From NCBI GenBank assembly GCA_031291305.1, contig JARLJH010000054.1, positions 1 through 64,000 on the forward strand: a stretch of DNA of 64,000 nt, read 5' to 3'. Under the pieces are notes generated by a model. The model was not told the origin of the DNA, made no database searches, and was given only the letters and a program-made list of their open reading frames with translations. This document shows positions 8,731 through 18,614 of this stretch, piece after piece (position 1 is the first letter of the stretch; every line of letters begins with the position of its first letter). Both the position numbers and the translations under genes were made by a program. This stretch comes from Rhodoferax sp. Its GTDB lineage: Bacteria > Pseudomonadota > Gammaproteobacteria > Burkholderiales > Burkholderiaceae_C.

Positions 8731-10032
8731 ATGCGGCTGACGGTCTGGTTACTGGGTTTGTTTGGCGTGGCTGTGGCCTTGGCGCTGTTTGCCAGCGGTA
8801 ACTCGGCCACGATCACGGTGTTTTGGCCGCCGTACCGCGTTGATTTGTCGCTCAATTTGGTGATTCTGGCGATTTTGTTGGCGTTTGCACTGGTTCATGT
8901 GGCCCTGAAAGGTCTGTCAGCACTGTTTGCCATTCCAGGACAGGCCAAGTCCTGGCGCTTGCGCTACCAGGAGCGTGTCATGCATTCGGCCTTGCTCGAT
9001 GCCTTGTCTCATCTGGTGGCCGGGCGCTTCATTCGTGCCCGCAAATCTGCTGAACTGGTGCTCTCGCGCGAGGCTGCCATGGCGCGCAGCGGCGAGGTCT
9101 GGCCTGATGCGGCGCGCCTGCGGGTGATGGCGCATCTTCTGGCCGCAGAAAGTGCGCAGGCGCTGCAGGATAAGACGGCGCGTGAAGTGCACTTCCAGCA
9201 AGCTCTGGCGCAGTCTGCTGTTGCCGAGGCCAGCAGTACGCGTGAAGGCGTGCAGTTGCGCGCCGTACGGTGGTCGCTGGAAGACCGCGACCCCCATTCC
9301 GCGCTGGACTGGCTTTCGCAGTTGCCCTCGGGGGTGGCGCGGCGCACCGTGGCATTGCGACTGCGTCTGAAAGTGGCACGTCTGGCCGGGCAGAATGATC
9401 AGGCGCTGGAAACTGCGCGTCTTCTTGTAAAGCACAAGGCGTTTTCTGAGGCAGCAGCATTGAGTCTGGTCCGTGCCCTGGCGCTGGAATACATCCAGAC
9501 GGCTCACGAGCCTGAGCAACTGAACGCGTTGTGGCAGCGCCTGGAGGCTACCGAAAAAGGTATGCCTGAGGTGGCCATTGTGGCTGCAGGGCGGCTTCTC
9601 AGGATGGGTGGCGATGTGCGTCAGGCGTTTGATTGGTTGCTACCTGTTTGGGAGCGGATGGTGCAGGCACCAGATGGGCTGAGCGCGGATCAGAAGGTTG
9701 TTCTGATTCGGGTAATGGAAAATGGTTTCTCGGCCATAGGGCCTGCCATTGACGCCGTTTGGTTGTCCAGGATCGAGAATGCGCAGCAGGCAGCGCCGGG
9801 TGATGCCGCTTTGCAGTACTTGGCGGGCGTGGCGTGTTTGCACCTTCAACTCTGGGGTAAGGCGCAACAGTTGATTCGCCAGGCCTTACCACGTCTGGAA
9901 GACAAGGGTTTGCTGACCCGCGCCTGGCAGGTTATGGCCGAGCTGGCGCAGCGCCAGGGTGACGACGCGCAGGCTATGGCTGCTTGGAGAAACGCTGCAC
10001 AAGTTGGGTCGCGTCGCAGGGCTGAGAAGTAG
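8731..10032 (+). CDS. hemY: HemY protein (TPR-type, heme operon)
   Basis: The 433-residue protein has two N-terminal membrane helices (about residues 3-24 and 38-60), the HemY_N arrangement, and then a helical TPR-like region to the C-terminus. This is the proteobacterial HemY of heme operons, not the Bacillus protoporphyrinogen oxidase of the same name. It probably acts as a membrane scaffold in late heme synthesis (inference from the family). It is the last gene of the hem run and is followed by the GGDEF-like gene after about 75 bases. Confidence 0.92.
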   Translation: MRLTVWLLGLFGVAVALALFASGNSATITVFWPPYRVDLSLNLVILAILLAFALVHVALKGLSALFAIPGQAKSWRLRYQERVMHSALLDALSHLVAGRFIRARKSAELVLSREAAMARSGEVWPDAARLRVMAHLLAAESAQALQDKTAREVHFQQALAQSAVAEASSTREGVQLRAVRWSLEDRDPHSALDWLSQLPSGVARRTVALRLRLKVARLAGQNDQALETARLLVKHKAFSEAAALSLVRALALEYIQTAHEPEQLNALWQRLEATEKGMPEVAIVAAGRLLRMGGDVRQAFDWLLPVWERMVQAPDGLSADQKVVLIRVMENGFSAIGPAIDAVWLSRIENAQQAAPGDAALQYLAGVACLHLQLWGKAQQLIRQALPRLEDKGLLTRAWQVMAELAQRQGDDAQAMAAWRNAAQVGSRRRAEK

Positions 10033-10108
10033 GCGTGCGTGCCTTGCATCAAACGGTGTGAGTGGTGATTTGCGTGACTTGTCAAGCGTTCGAGTCTATG
10101 ATTTGGCA

Positions 10109-11170
10109 ATGAGTACATTCATTGAACACATCGTCAAACTAACGAATCATCGGGACCGTGACCTTCTGGAACTCACGTTGTCCAAGGCGCTGATTGACCT
10201 GCTGCCGTTGGAGCGCATCGTGATCGCGCGCGTGGTGCGCGAAGAGGGTATTAGCCGTTGGCTGGAGGTGGCGCGTCTGGATGCCAAAGGGGGCGGGCGT
10301 GTGATTGACCCGCAGCGGGTGGATTTTCAGACTTTGGTGACGCTCGAGGAGGCCTCTGATCGGTTCAAGTGCCTGCAAACTCGTGACGTGGTGGAAGTCG
10401 CCTGGGCTGGACCCGAGGGGCCGCGCATCACCCTGCTGCCACTGTTTTCCGACTCGCGGCTGGAAGATTCGGGCGTGTTGGAACTGCATTCCGAGGCCGC
10501 TTTGAGCCCCGATAGCATGGCCTTGGTGGACGCTCTGCGCCAGATTTACCGCAACATGTATTCGTTGTTAGAGTACAGCGAACGTGATCCCTTGACCGGC
10601 TTGCTCAACCGTAAGTCGCTTAATGATGCGTTTTACAGTGCCGTGCTCGAAGACCTCGATGGCACTGCGCCTGCCATGAATACTGACAAAGATCAGGAAC
10701 GTCGCCATCGCGTGCCGGCTAACTACTGGATTGGTTCGGCATCCATTGATAATTTTGACCTGATTGGTGACAAACATGGTGCCGCCGCAGTAGAAGATGT
10801 CTTACAGCGGGTGGCTCGCATCATGAGCAGTACGTTCAGAACCTATGACCGTCTCTATCACTTTGAGGCCGAAAGCTTTGGTGTGCTGTTGCATTGTCCT
10901 GATGAAGCGCTGGTGTTGTCGGCCTTTGAGCGCTTTCGCGCCAACGTAGAAAAGACCCGATTCCCTGTGGTAGGGCGGGTTACCGTAAGTTGTGGCTTCA
11001 CCACGGTCAGGGTGGATGATTCACCTGATAGCGCGCTGGACAACACCGCCAAAGCGGTTGATTTCTCTCGGCGCAGCGGCGGTAACAAAGCCTGCAGTCA
11101 CCTTGGTTTAGTGCGCCGGGGCTTTTTTGGGCCGGTGCCCGTCCTGACGGAAGCAGCTGAGAGTGTCTGA
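10109..11170 (+). CDS. Degenerate GGDEF-domain protein
   Basis: The 353-residue protein has an N-terminal sensor-like region (about 1-150) and a GGDEF-family domain (about 159-330) recognisable by DPLTGLLNRKSL and SIDNFDLIGDKHG. The signature loop that should read GG(D/E)EF is EAESF (residues 253-257), so c-di-GMP synthesis is unlikely and a binding or structural role is more probable. I chose the ATG at 10109; a longer frame runs back into hemY but has no conserved sequence. A strong hairpin terminator follows the stop. Confidence 0.85.
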   Translation: MSTFIEHIVKLTNHRDRDLLELTLSKALIDLLPLERIVIARVVREEGISRWLEVARLDAKGGGRVIDPQRVDFQTLVTLEEASDRFKCLQTRDVVEVAWAGPEGPRITLLPLFSDSRLEDSGVLELHSEAALSPDSMALVDALRQIYRNMYSLLEYSERDPLTGLLNRKSLNDAFYSAVLEDLDGTAPAMNTDKDQERRHRVPANYWIGSASIDNFDLIGDKHGAAAVEDVLQRVARIMSSTFRTYDRLYHFEAESFGVLLHCPDEALVLSAFERFRANVEKTRFPVVGRVTVSCGFTTVRVDDSPDSALDNTAKAVDFSRRSGGNKACSHLGLVRRGFFGPVPVLTEAAESV

Positions 11171-11184
11171 TACCTATCGAGAAT

Positions 11185-11213
11185 AAAAAAAGGGCACTCA
11201 AGTGCCCTTTTTT
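11185..11213. terminator. Bidirectional rho-independent terminator
   Basis: The hairpin AGGGCACT / AGTGCCCT (11191-11208) is flanked by an A-run on the left and a T-run on the right. It therefore fits a terminator for the plus-strand GGDEF-like gene and for rne on the minus strand, which converge here. Confidence 0.9.
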
Positions 11214-11243
11214 GATAGTAAGCATCCCTTGCGGGACAGGGGT

Positions 11244-14192
11244 TTATTGTGTTTCGGTCTGCTCAAACGGCAAGCTCATGTTGCGCAGGTCGCGCCGGGT
11301 TTCCACCAGCACCAGTGGTCGCTCGTCCATAACGATGACGGGTGGACGTTCGCGCGGCAAGCGCACCGGTTCGGGCTGGGCCTTAATCGCAGCTTGCGCC
11401 GCTGCCACTTTGTCAGCGTCTGACGATACCCAGCTCAAACCACTGCTTTGTGCAAGTTGTGCCAATTCTTCCAGCGGCAAGTTGTAGGGCTGCACCTTGG
11501 GCATGCCACTGTGTGCAGTTGCCGTCAGAGCCGGTGCTGCCTCTGGCGTAGCCGCCATCACCGATTCAGGGGCGGGGGCTTGTGCAGCCAATGGGGTTTC
11601 AACCATGACGGAATCTGACTGCGCCTCGGCGTGCACAACCAGTGTTGGTGCAGGTGGCGCATCGGCAACGGCCGATGCATTGACAGCAGGCATGTTGAAA
11701 TACGACTTGCGAGGCGCAATCTCGTCTTGCGCATCCGACGCTGCATCCAAAGGCAGTGAGGTCTGTGCATCGTCAGATGCCACCGCGTCTATGGACGGAC
11801 GCTCGGAGCGCTCGCCACGCGACTTGCGTTCACGACCGTAACGGTCGCGTGAACGCTTTTCCCTTGGGGTGGATTCACCCCTGTCGGCCTGTTCACCGGC
11901 AGGTAAGTTGTCGCTTGGTGACGCTTCCGCAGCATCCGACGCAGCATTGGCAGTATTTGCCAGGTCAGTTGCTGGCACTGGACGATTTTCACCATCCATA
12001 CGCGGACCGCGCGGACGGCGTTCACCACGCTGACCCCGGCCACCACGCTCCTGGCGCAGCTCGTTTCGGTTGGTCTCATTGCCCTCCACGGTCACTTGCA
12101 TGTCTGCGTCCGGGCGGCTCGCATCTGCGGCCATGGTGTTGACCTGACTGTCCTGGCGCTCGCTGCGTGAACCGCGATCCTGACGTTCGCCACGTTCTGG
12201 GCGGTTGGCGCGGTCACTGCGATTAGGTCTGCCATCCGGACGACCATCGGTACGGCCTTCCGGGCGGGCATTGCGGGATTCACTGCGAGGGCCTCGGCCA
12301 CCTTCCGTGCGGTCATTGCGGGTTTCATTGCGGCGGCTGCCGTCGCGGCTTGTACGGCCACCTTGTTGGGCGGTGCTTGGCTCTGTCGTGCTGGTTGCCG
12401 GGGGAGTGGCGGGTGCCTTGGGTGTCTGCGCCGCCAGGGGTGCGGGTGCAAACAGGTTCTTGATCCAGCCAAAGAAGCCTTTTTCGATCACCACGGGTGC
12501 TGCCACCGGGGCCTTAGGCTGCTGATGACCTGGGGCTGATGGCGGTACGTGTGCCACAGGCGCTGGTTTGGGTGGTACTACCGGCGCGGGGGCGTCGGGA
12601 AGCACGCCCTTGATGACCGGCGTTTGCCGGTTGGTAGGCTCCTGGGCGCGGCGCGTGACGGCAGTGACGTCTTCCACCTCTTCGGCCATCGTGTAGCTGG
12701 GGGTGATGTTGTCCAGACGCGGGTCATCGTGCTTCAGGCGCTCCAACTTGTAGTTGGGCGTTTCCATCGACTTGTTGGGCACCATCAGCACATTGATGCG
12801 CTGCTTGAGCTCAATCTTGGCGATTTCGGTGCGTTTTTCGTTGAGCAGGAACGAGGCGACCTCGACCGGCACCTGGCAAAGCACTGAGGCGGTGTTGTCC
12901 TTGAGTGACTCTTCCTGAATCACGCGCAGGATTTGCAGCGCGCTGGACTCTGTGTCACGGATGTGACCGGAACCACCGCAGCGTGGACAGGGAATGGAAG
13001 CGCCTTCAGACAGGGCTGGACGCAGGCGTTGGCGGCTCATTTCCATCAGGCCAAATTTGCTGATAGAGGCAAACTGCACGCGGGCACGGTCTTGCCGCAG
13101 CGCGTCGCGCAGGCGGTTTTCCACATCGCGACGGTTGCGGCTTTCTTCCATGTCGATAAAGTCGATCACGATCAGGCCACCCAGGTCACGCAAGCGTGCC
13201 TGGCGCGCCACTTCGTCAGCCGCTTCGAGGTTGGTGCGGGTGGCGGTTTCTTCAATGTCACCACCCTTGATAGCACGCGCTGAGTTCACGTCCACGGACA
13301 CCAAAGCTTCGGTGTGGTCGATGACGATGGCACCACCGGACGGCAGCGTCACGGTACGGGCGTAAGCGGTCTCGATCTGGTGCTCGATCTGGAAACGGCT
13401 GAACAGTGGGGCGTCGTCACGGTAGCGTTTGACGCGGGCAGCGTGTTCAGGCATCACATGCGCCATGAACTGCTGCGCTTGGTCGTACACGTCGTCGGTG
13501 TCGATCAGGATGTCGCCAATGTCGTTGTTGAAATAGTCGCGGATAGCGCGAATCACCAGGCTGGATTCCTGGTAAATCAGGAAGGCACCCTTGCCACCCT
13601 TGGCTGCACCGTCAATAGCGGTCCACAGTTTGAGCAGGTAATTCAGGTCCCATTGCAACTCGGGCGCACTGCGGCCAATCCCTGCGGTGCGGGCGATGAT
13701 GCTCATGCCATTGGGGTATTCGAGCTGGTCCAGTGCTTCTTTGAGTTCGGCGCGGTCTTCACCTTCGATACGACGGCTGACGCCACCGCCACGCGGGTTG
13801 TTGGGCATCAGCACCACATAACGGCCAGCCAATGACACAAAGGTGGTCAGGGCCGCGCCCTTGTTGCCACGCTCTTCTTTTTCGACCTGGATCAGCAGTT
13901 CCTGACCTTCCTTGATCACATCCTGGATGCGCGCCTGGCCGACCGACACGCCTGGCTGGAAATACTGCTTGGAGATTTCCTTGAATGGCAAAAAGCCGTG
14001 ACGTTCTTCGCCGTAGTCGACAAAGCATGCCTCCAGCGAAGGTTCGACGCGGGTGACGACCGCCTTGTAGATATTGCCCTTGCGCTGTTCGCGCCCTTCA
14101 ATCTCGATTTCGTAGTCGAGCAGTTTCTGCCCGTCCACCACTGCCAGGCGGCGTTCTTCCGCCTGGGTGGCGTTAATCAGCATCCGTTTCAT
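11244..14192 (-). CDS. rne: Ribonuclease E
   Basis: This essential endoribonuclease drives mRNA decay and rRNA/tRNA processing and scaffolds the degradosome at the membrane. The catalytic half is complete: an S1 domain (about 38-120), the DNase I-like site with D301 and D344, and the zinc-link CPRCGGSGH (C402, C405) used for tetramer assembly. From about residue 520 the protein is proline-, arginine- and acid-rich and disordered, with dense RSER/DRGE-type stretches, as expected for the RNA- and partner-binding tail. The length of 982 residues is usual. It is divergent from rluC, as in other proteobacteria. Confidence 0.97.
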   Translation of the reverse strand: MKRMLINATQAEERRLAVVDGQKLLDYEIEIEGREQRKGNIYKAVVTRVEPSLEACFVDYGEERHGFLPFKEISKQYFQPGVSVGQARIQDVIKEGQELLIQVEKEERGNKGAALTTFVSLAGRYVVLMPNNPRGGGVSRRIEGEDRAELKEALDQLEYPNGMSIIARTAGIGRSAPELQWDLNYLLKLWTAIDGAAKGGKGAFLIYQESSLVIRAIRDYFNNDIGDILIDTDDVYDQAQQFMAHVMPEHAARVKRYRDDAPLFSRFQIEHQIETAYARTVTLPSGGAIVIDHTEALVSVDVNSARAIKGGDIEETATRTNLEAADEVARQARLRDLGGLIVIDFIDMEESRNRRDVENRLRDALRQDRARVQFASISKFGLMEMSRQRLRPALSEGASIPCPRCGGSGHIRDTESSALQILRVIQEESLKDNTASVLCQVPVEVASFLLNEKRTEIAKIELKQRINVLMVPNKSMETPNYKLERLKHDDPRLDNITPSYTMAEEVEDVTAVTRRAQEPTNRQTPVIKGVLPDAPAPVVPPKPAPVAHVPPSAPGHQQPKAPVAAPVVIEKGFFGWIKNLFAPAPLAAQTPKAPATPPATSTTEPSTAQQGGRTSRDGSRRNETRNDRTEGGRGPRSESRNARPEGRTDGRPDGRPNRSDRANRPERGERQDRGSRSERQDSQVNTMAADASRPDADMQVTVEGNETNRNELRQERGGRGQRGERRPRGPRMDGENRPVPATDLANTANAASDAAEASPSDNLPAGEQADRGESTPREKRSRDRYGRERKSRGERSERPSIDAVASDDAQTSLPLDAASDAQDEIAPRKSYFNMPAVNASAVADAPPAPTLVVHAEAQSDSVMVETPLAAQAPAPESVMAATPEAAPALTATAHSGMPKVQPYNLPLEELAQLAQSSGLSWVSSDADKVAAAQAAIKAQPEPVRLPRERPPVIVMDERPLVLVETRRDLRNMSLPFEQTETQ

Positions 14193-14715
14193 GGGTAGCG
14201 TTCCTTCAATTCAAATATCAACAAACAAGCTCATGTCGAGCCATTGATACACAAACTGACGCTATGAAATGCGTAGGAAATTGCCGCAGGCCCGGACTCA
14301 AGTGATGAGTCTGGGCGGTGGCGCGTGGAGGGGAGTCATCGGGTTTGTGGGGATTTCTGCTACTGACTTAGTAGCCTTATGCGCCTGTTTGACGGGCGCC
14401 AACGCCAGATGTGTGCCAACAAACAGCACGTTTACGCGCCGCTGGCAAAAACACATCAAAGACATCAACACAAACATATCACTTCATTCCGCTCACAGTC
14501 CAGGACTGCGAGTTTTTGGTTATTCCGTATCAGGATTTCAAGGCGTCGTTTGAACCCTTCAGCATGGCCGCCACGGGAGACATAGGGTCACCTGTTTGCA
14601 GCCTGGATGTCAGGCGGTATCGACTTTTCTGGCGAAGCAGTTGGTGCGTGAACTAAACTTCACCCATCCAACGAATTAACTTTCTGTTAAATCAACCACT
14701 TACAACGCATCGCCA
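14193..14715. promoter_or_regulatory. Divergent rne/rluC intergenic region, probable rne leader
   Basis: About 520 bases separate rne (minus) and rluC (plus). No supported protein gene lies here. In enterobacteria rne has a long structured 5' leader through which RNase E autoregulates. The same space and a stable GC hairpin near 14380-14399 (GCGCC / GGGCGC) make a leader plausible, by inference. Clear sigma-70 promoters could not be fixed by eye. Confidence 0.45.
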
Positions 14716-15750
14716 GTGAAAGTCATTATAGGGGGCAAAGCCGCTCCACCGGCCCCCAAAGTGGAAACCCTTTGTATCGACGAGGATGCGGCTGGTCAAC
14801 GTGTTGACAATTTCCTCATACGGCACCTCAAAGGGGTGCCTAAGACCCACATCTACCGCATGATTCGCAGCGGAGAGGTACGGGTGAACAAAGGTCGCGT
14901 CGGCGCTGATACACGGCTGCAAAGCGGCGACGTACTGCGTGTGCCGCCGGTGCGCATCTCCGAACGGGTGGCTGAAAAAGCGCAGGCTATGGTCGCGCAG
15001 GTGGCGCGTGGCGCACCTGCGCGCGACTTTCCGGTGCTGCTGGAAGATGACAGCCTGATCGCCATCAACAAGCCTGCTGGCGTGGCCGTGCATGGCGGCT
15101 CGGGGGTGAGTTTTGGCGTGATCGAGCAACTGCGCATGGCTCGTCCGCAGGCCAAGTTTCTGGAACTGGTGCACCGGCTTGATCGTGAAACCAGCGGTAT
15201 TTTGCTGGTGGCCAAAAAACGCAGTGCCTTGAAAAATTTGCAAGATCAGTTTCGCGAGCGCCAGACTGGCAAGACTTACCTGGCTATGGTGCGTGGTCAA
15301 TGGCCGACCAAATTGAAGGTGTTGGACAAGCCGCTGCATAAATATTTGCTGGACGGCAACGATGCGCAGGCGGGTGAGCGTCGGGTCAAGGTGGTTTCTC
15401 GCGACGATCCGGACGGCATGTCATCGGTCACACTGGTGAAGGTGCGTGAGTCCGGTGAGCACTATTCATTGCTGGAAGTCACCATCAAGACGGGGCGCAC
15501 GCACCAAATCAGGGTGCATCTGGCCAGCGAGGGCTACCCGATCCTGGGTGACGACAAATATGGCGACTTTGAATTGAACAAGTCGCTGGCCCGCGCCAGT
15601 GCTCGGCCAGGCCTCAAACGCATGTTTTTGCACGCCTGGCGCTTGCAGCTGCATCACCCCGCAACGGGCGAACTGTTGCAATTGCTGGCAGACTTGCCCC
15701 CCGAATTGGCCCAATTTTCTGCCGCAGCGCTGGCGCCGTATCCTGATTGA
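14716..15750 (+). CDS. rluC: 23S rRNA pseudouridine synthase RluC
   Basis: It isomerises specific uridines of 23S rRNA to pseudouridine. An S4 RNA-binding domain at about residues 27-90 (QRVDNFLIRHLKGVPKTHIY) precedes the RluA/RluC/RluD catalytic domain with HRLDRETSGILLVAK, where the aspartate is catalytic, and RTHQIRVHL. The length is 344 residues with a GTG start. The divergent rne-rluC pairing supports RluC rather than RluD. The HAD phosphatase begins 6 bases after its stop. Confidence 0.93.
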   Translation: MKVIIGGKAAPPAPKVETLCIDEDAAGQRVDNFLIRHLKGVPKTHIYRMIRSGEVRVNKGRVGADTRLQSGDVLRVPPVRISERVAEKAQAMVAQVARGAPARDFPVLLEDDSLIAINKPAGVAVHGGSGVSFGVIEQLRMARPQAKFLELVHRLDRETSGILLVAKKRSALKNLQDQFRERQTGKTYLAMVRGQWPTKLKVLDKPLHKYLLDGNDAQAGERRVKVVSRDDPDGMSSVTLVKVRESGEHYSLLEVTIKTGRTHQIRVHLASEGYPILGDDKYGDFELNKSLARASARPGLKRMFLHAWRLQLHHPATGELLQLLADLPPELAQFSAAALAPYPD

Positions 15751-15756
15751 CACCGC

Positions 15757-16416
15757 ATGACAACTCGTAACTTTGACCTGATCGCCTTCGACTGGGATGG
15801 CACACTGTTTGATTCCACCGCCATCATTGCCCGCTGCATACAGGCTGCGGTGCGTGATGTTGGGGGCAAAGAACCCAGCTTTGAAGAGGCTTCCTATGTG
15901 ATCGGCATGGGTTTGATGCAGGCTCTGGCCCATGCCGCACCTGATGTCCCCAAAGAGCTCTACCCGAAACTCGGTGACCGCTATCGCCACCATTACTTTG
16001 CCATTCAACACGAAATTAACTTGTTTGAAGGTGTGCTGCCTTTGCTGGCGGCCCTCAAGGCGCGCGGTCACTTGCTGGTGGTTGCCACTGGCAAAAGCCG
16101 TCGCGGTCTGGACGAGGCGCTGCAGACCTCGACCCTGGCGGGTGTGTTTGATGCATCGCGCACAGCTGATCAAACCGCAGGCAAGCCAGATCCATTGATG
16201 CTGCAGGAACTGATGTCCGAATTTGATGTGCCAGCAGAGCGCACGCTGATGATTGGCGACACCACTCACGACTTGCAGATGGCCCTGAATGCTGGCTGCC
16301 CCAGCGTTGGCGTGAGTTACGGCGCGCACGACCATGCTGTGTTTGAAGCTCTGCGCCCGCTGTATGTGGCGCACAGCGTGGCCCAGTTGCAAGACTGGTT
16401 GCTGGCGCATGCCTGA
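15757..16416 (+). CDS. HAD-superfamily hydrolase (phosphatase)
   Basis: The 219-residue HAD-IA phosphatase has motif I DWDGTLFDS (about residues 9-17), a helical cap domain, the lysine of GKPDPLML and the acidic motif IGDTTHD. It resembles phosphoglycolate phosphatase and pyrophosphatase-type HADs, but the substrate cannot be fixed from sequence. It sits in a tight run of rluC, HAD, Rieske and protease genes, and its stop overlaps the Rieske start. Confidence 0.9.
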   Translation: MTTRNFDLIAFDWDGTLFDSTAIIARCIQAAVRDVGGKEPSFEEASYVIGMGLMQALAHAAPDVPKELYPKLGDRYRHHYFAIQHEINLFEGVLPLLAALKARGHLLVVATGKSRRGLDEALQTSTLAGVFDASRTADQTAGKPDPLMLQELMSEFDVPAERTLMIGDTTHDLQMALNAGCPSVGVSYGAHDHAVFEALRPLYVAHSVAQLQDWLLAHA

Positions 16417-16777
16417 AGCGATATTTCTGTGTCGGTCATCGCAGCTCAAGGACGGTGGTGACGCGGTACCGTTTGAGGTGCGCTACTTTTCACAAAGCTG
16501 TGCCGCCTTTGCGGTGCGCTACGCTGGCACGGTTTACGCTTATTTAAACCGTTGTTCCCACGTTCCGATGGAAATGGACTACCAGCCGAATCAATTTTTT
16601 GACCTGACGGGCCACTGGCTGATCTGCGCTACACACGGTGCACTGTACGCACCGCAGACTGGGCAGTGCCGTATGGGTCCGTGCCGGGGTGGCCTGACAA
16701 AGATTGAGGTCAGCGAGGCCGACGACATGGTGTACTGGCATACTTCCGACAAACTTCAACCTGAAAATGACTTATGA
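16409..16777 (+). CDS. Small Rieske [2Fe-2S] protein
   Basis: The soluble 122-residue protein is made almost entirely of a Rieske fold. The cluster ligands are in CSH (near residue 49) and CATH (near residue 72), followed by GALYAPQTGQC. There is no signal peptide or membrane helix, so it is a cytoplasmic ferredoxin-like electron carrier rather than a bc1 subunit. The ATG at 16409 overlaps the end of the HAD gene by 8 bases, and the stop overlaps the protease start. Its redox partner is unknown. Confidence 0.9.
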   Translation: MPEAIFLCRSSQLKDGGDAVPFEVRYFSQSCAAFAVRYAGTVYAYLNRCSHVPMEMDYQPNQFFDLTGHWLICATHGALYAPQTGQCRMGPCRGGLTKIEVSEADDMVYWHTSDKLQPENDL

Positions 16778-17829
16778 CAGACCCTGTTGACGCCGACAAG
16801 CCCGGCGTGTTTTCTGAATCAGATAATATGAAAAATCAGGCACAAGCCCCTATAGATAAAGGGCAAGCTGCTACAAAAGACAAAGCGATCGACGTGCCTG
16901 GCGGGCTTGGCTGGGAGCGCGCCACGCTGGAAAAGCTGGCATTTGCCACCCTCAACGAGCAACGCTCCGCCAGACGCTGGCGCACGTTCGTACGGCTGTC
17001 CTGGCTGGCTTTTTTTGTTGTGCTGGTCTGGTTTGGATTTCATCAGGCCGAAGGTAATCAGAATATTGCTACCCCACACACTGCCGTGGTTGAAATCAAG
17101 GGTGAGATCGCATCGGGGGCCGATGCTAGCGCCGAACTGATTTTGTCGTCCGTGCGGGCTGCGTTTGAAGACGACGGTGCCAAGGCCGTGGTGTTGCTGA
17201 TCAATTCGCCCGGCGGCAGCCCGGTGCAGGCCGGCATCATCAACGATGAAATCCGTCGCCTCAAGGCGCTGCACAAGAAGCCCATTTATGCGGTGGTGGA
17301 GGAGTCCTGCGCCTCGGCTGCCTATTACATTGCTGTTTCGGCTGACAAAATATACGTCGATAAGGCTAGCATTGTCGGCAGCATTGGTGTGCTGATGGAC
17401 GGCTTTGGCTTTACCGGCCTGATGGACAAACTGGGAATCGAACGGCGTTTGATGACAGCGGGTGAAAACAAGGGTTTTCTGGACCCGTTCAGCCCACAAT
17501 CCGAGCGCCAGAGAGCGTATGCCCAAACCATGCTCAATGAGATTCACCAGCAGTTTATCGATGCAGTCAAGGCGGGGCGCGGGGCGCGGCTGAAGGAAAA
17601 TCCTGAGACCTTTAGTGGCTTGTTCTGGAGCGGCCAGCAAGCCATTGAGCTTGGCCTAGCGGACCAGTTGGGCAGCGTGGATTATGTGGCGCGAGAAGTG
17701 GTGAAAGCCGAGGAGATCGTTGACTACACCCGTCGCGACAACGTGGCCGAACGGTTGGTAAAGCGCTTTGGTGCAGCGATGGGCTCTGCTGCCGTGCAGG
17801 CCATCCAGTCGTCAGCGACTTTGCGCTGA
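16774..17829 (+). CDS. sppA: SppA-type signal peptide peptidase (S49 family)
   Basis: This membrane-anchored S49 serine protease (351 residues, the short SppA36-like form) has one helix at about residues 72-90. The ClpP-like core follows with NSPGGSP, the catalytic serine segment SCASAAYY and the lysine region TAGENKGFLDPFSP. Such proteases cut residual signal peptides in the membrane. The disordered cytoplasmic N-terminus (residues about 19-37) is encoded by a mini-repeat-like sequence, an unusual insertion. The gene overlaps the Rieske stop by 4 bases. Confidence 0.93.
   Translation: MTDPVDADKPGVFSESDNMKNQAQAPIDKGQAATKDKAIDVPGGLGWERATLEKLAFATLNEQRSARRWRTFVRLSWLAFFVVLVWFGFHQAEGNQNIATPHTAVVEIKGEIASGADASAELILSSVRAAFEDDGAKAVVLLINSPGGSPVQAGIINDEIRRLKALHKKPIYAVVEESCASAAYYIAVSADKIYVDKASIVGSIGVLMDGFGFTGLMDKLGIERRLMTAGENKGFLDPFSPQSERQRAYAQTMLNEIHQQFIDAVKAGRGARLKENPETFSGLFWSGQQAIELGLADQLGSVDYVAREVVKAEEIVDYTRRDNVAERLVKRFGAAMGSAAVQAIQSSATLR
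16828..16879. repeat. Mini-repeat-like segment inside the sppA gene
   Basis: AATCAGGCACAAGCCC leads into CTATAGATAAAGGGC; AGCCC and GGGC can pair across an AT-rich loop. It closely resembles the segment in hemD (14 of 16 bases shared) and the hairpin at 19344. It reads through in frame as a flexible NQAQAPIDKGQAATK-type linker. Confidence 0.55.
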
Positions 17830-17831
17830 TT

Positions 17832-18614
17832 TCAGCGTCCAATCGAAAACACGGCGGGAGTTGTATTGTCCACGGCGGGGGTTTTCTTCTTCCAGTTGCT
17901 GACGCTGTCGCTGACCAGCTTGGCTCGCTGCAAAGTCAGGCCAGATCCAATAGACAGGCGGGTATTGTGCTGCAATGTCTGTAGCAAAGACTGAAGCATC
18001 GCCAGATTGCGGTAGGGCGTCTCGATGAACAATTGCGTCTGCCCGTGGCGCAATGCCAAGGATTCCAGCTCGCGAATGCGCTGACTGCGCTCTGATGCAT
18101 CTTGCGGCAAGTAGCCGACAAAAGCGAAGTTTTGCCCATTGAGTCCGCTGGCCGCCAGCGCTAGCAACAGGGACACCGGCCCCACCAGCGGCACCACGGT
18201 GATGCCGAGATCGTGTGCAGCACGCACGACAGAAGAACCTGGGTCGGCGACTGCGGGCATTCCGGCCTCGCTGATCAGCCCTAGGTCATGCCCCTCCAAG
18301 GCGGGCTTGAGCAGCCCACGGGCGTCAAAATTGCCGTTGTGATCACCTTTTTTGTGCACTTCGCGCGGCAATTCCACCAGCTGCATGTCCTGGATGCTGC
18401 AGCACAAGGGTGTGATCGCATGGATGCGCTTGAGGTAGGCACGGGCAGATTTGGCGTTTTCGCAGACCCAGTGCTGTAAACCGGCCGCCACGGTCAGTGT
18501 GCCCAGCGGTAGCGTGGCTTGCAAGTCGGGCATTTCATCGCAGCCAAAGTCCAGCGGGGCGGGCACCAGGTAGAGCGTACCTTTTTGGGGTGTTTGGATG
18601 TTGCTCATGGTCAC
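17832..18614 (-). CDS. RsmI-like SAM-dependent methyltransferase (tetrapyrrole-methylase fold)
   Basis: The 260-residue protein starts GTLYLVPAPLDFG, and the central motif SEAGMPAVADPGSSVVRAA with GPVSLLLALAASG is typical of the RsmI/tetrapyrrole methylase fold. RsmI methylates C1402 of 16S rRNA. This protein matches only loosely at the N-terminus (PAPLDFG rather than ATPIGNL), so a paralogue with another target is possible. The GTG at 18614 overlaps the maf stop; ATG at 18608 is an alternative. Confidence 0.8.
   Translation of the reverse strand: MTMSNIQTPQKGTLYLVPAPLDFGCDEMPDLQATLPLGTLTVAAGLQHWVCENAKSARAYLKRIHAITPLCCSIQDMQLVELPREVHKKGDHNGNFDARGLLKPALEGHDLGLISEAGMPAVADPGSSVVRAAHDLGITVVPLVGPVSLLLALAASGLNGQNFAFVGYLPQDASERSQRIRELESLALRHGQTQLFIETPYRNLAMLQSLLQTLQHNTRLSIGSGLTLQRAKLVSDSVSNWKKKTPAVDNTTPAVFSIGR

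Noticed and set aside
11900-12500. Repetitive Arg/Glu/Asp/Gly codons in rne considered as a repeat array or CRISPR
   Set aside because: The units vary in length and sequence and encode the disordered tail expected for RNase E. No constant repeat and spacer pattern exists.
14269-14553. A 94-codon frame in the rne/rluC intergenic region
   Set aside because: No ribosome site, no domain, and codon use unlike genes. The region is better read as a leader.
15466-16449. A 327-codon minus-strand frame across rluC and the HAD gene
   Set aside because: It spans two well-supported plus-strand genes and has the His/Gln-rich make-up of a shadow frame.
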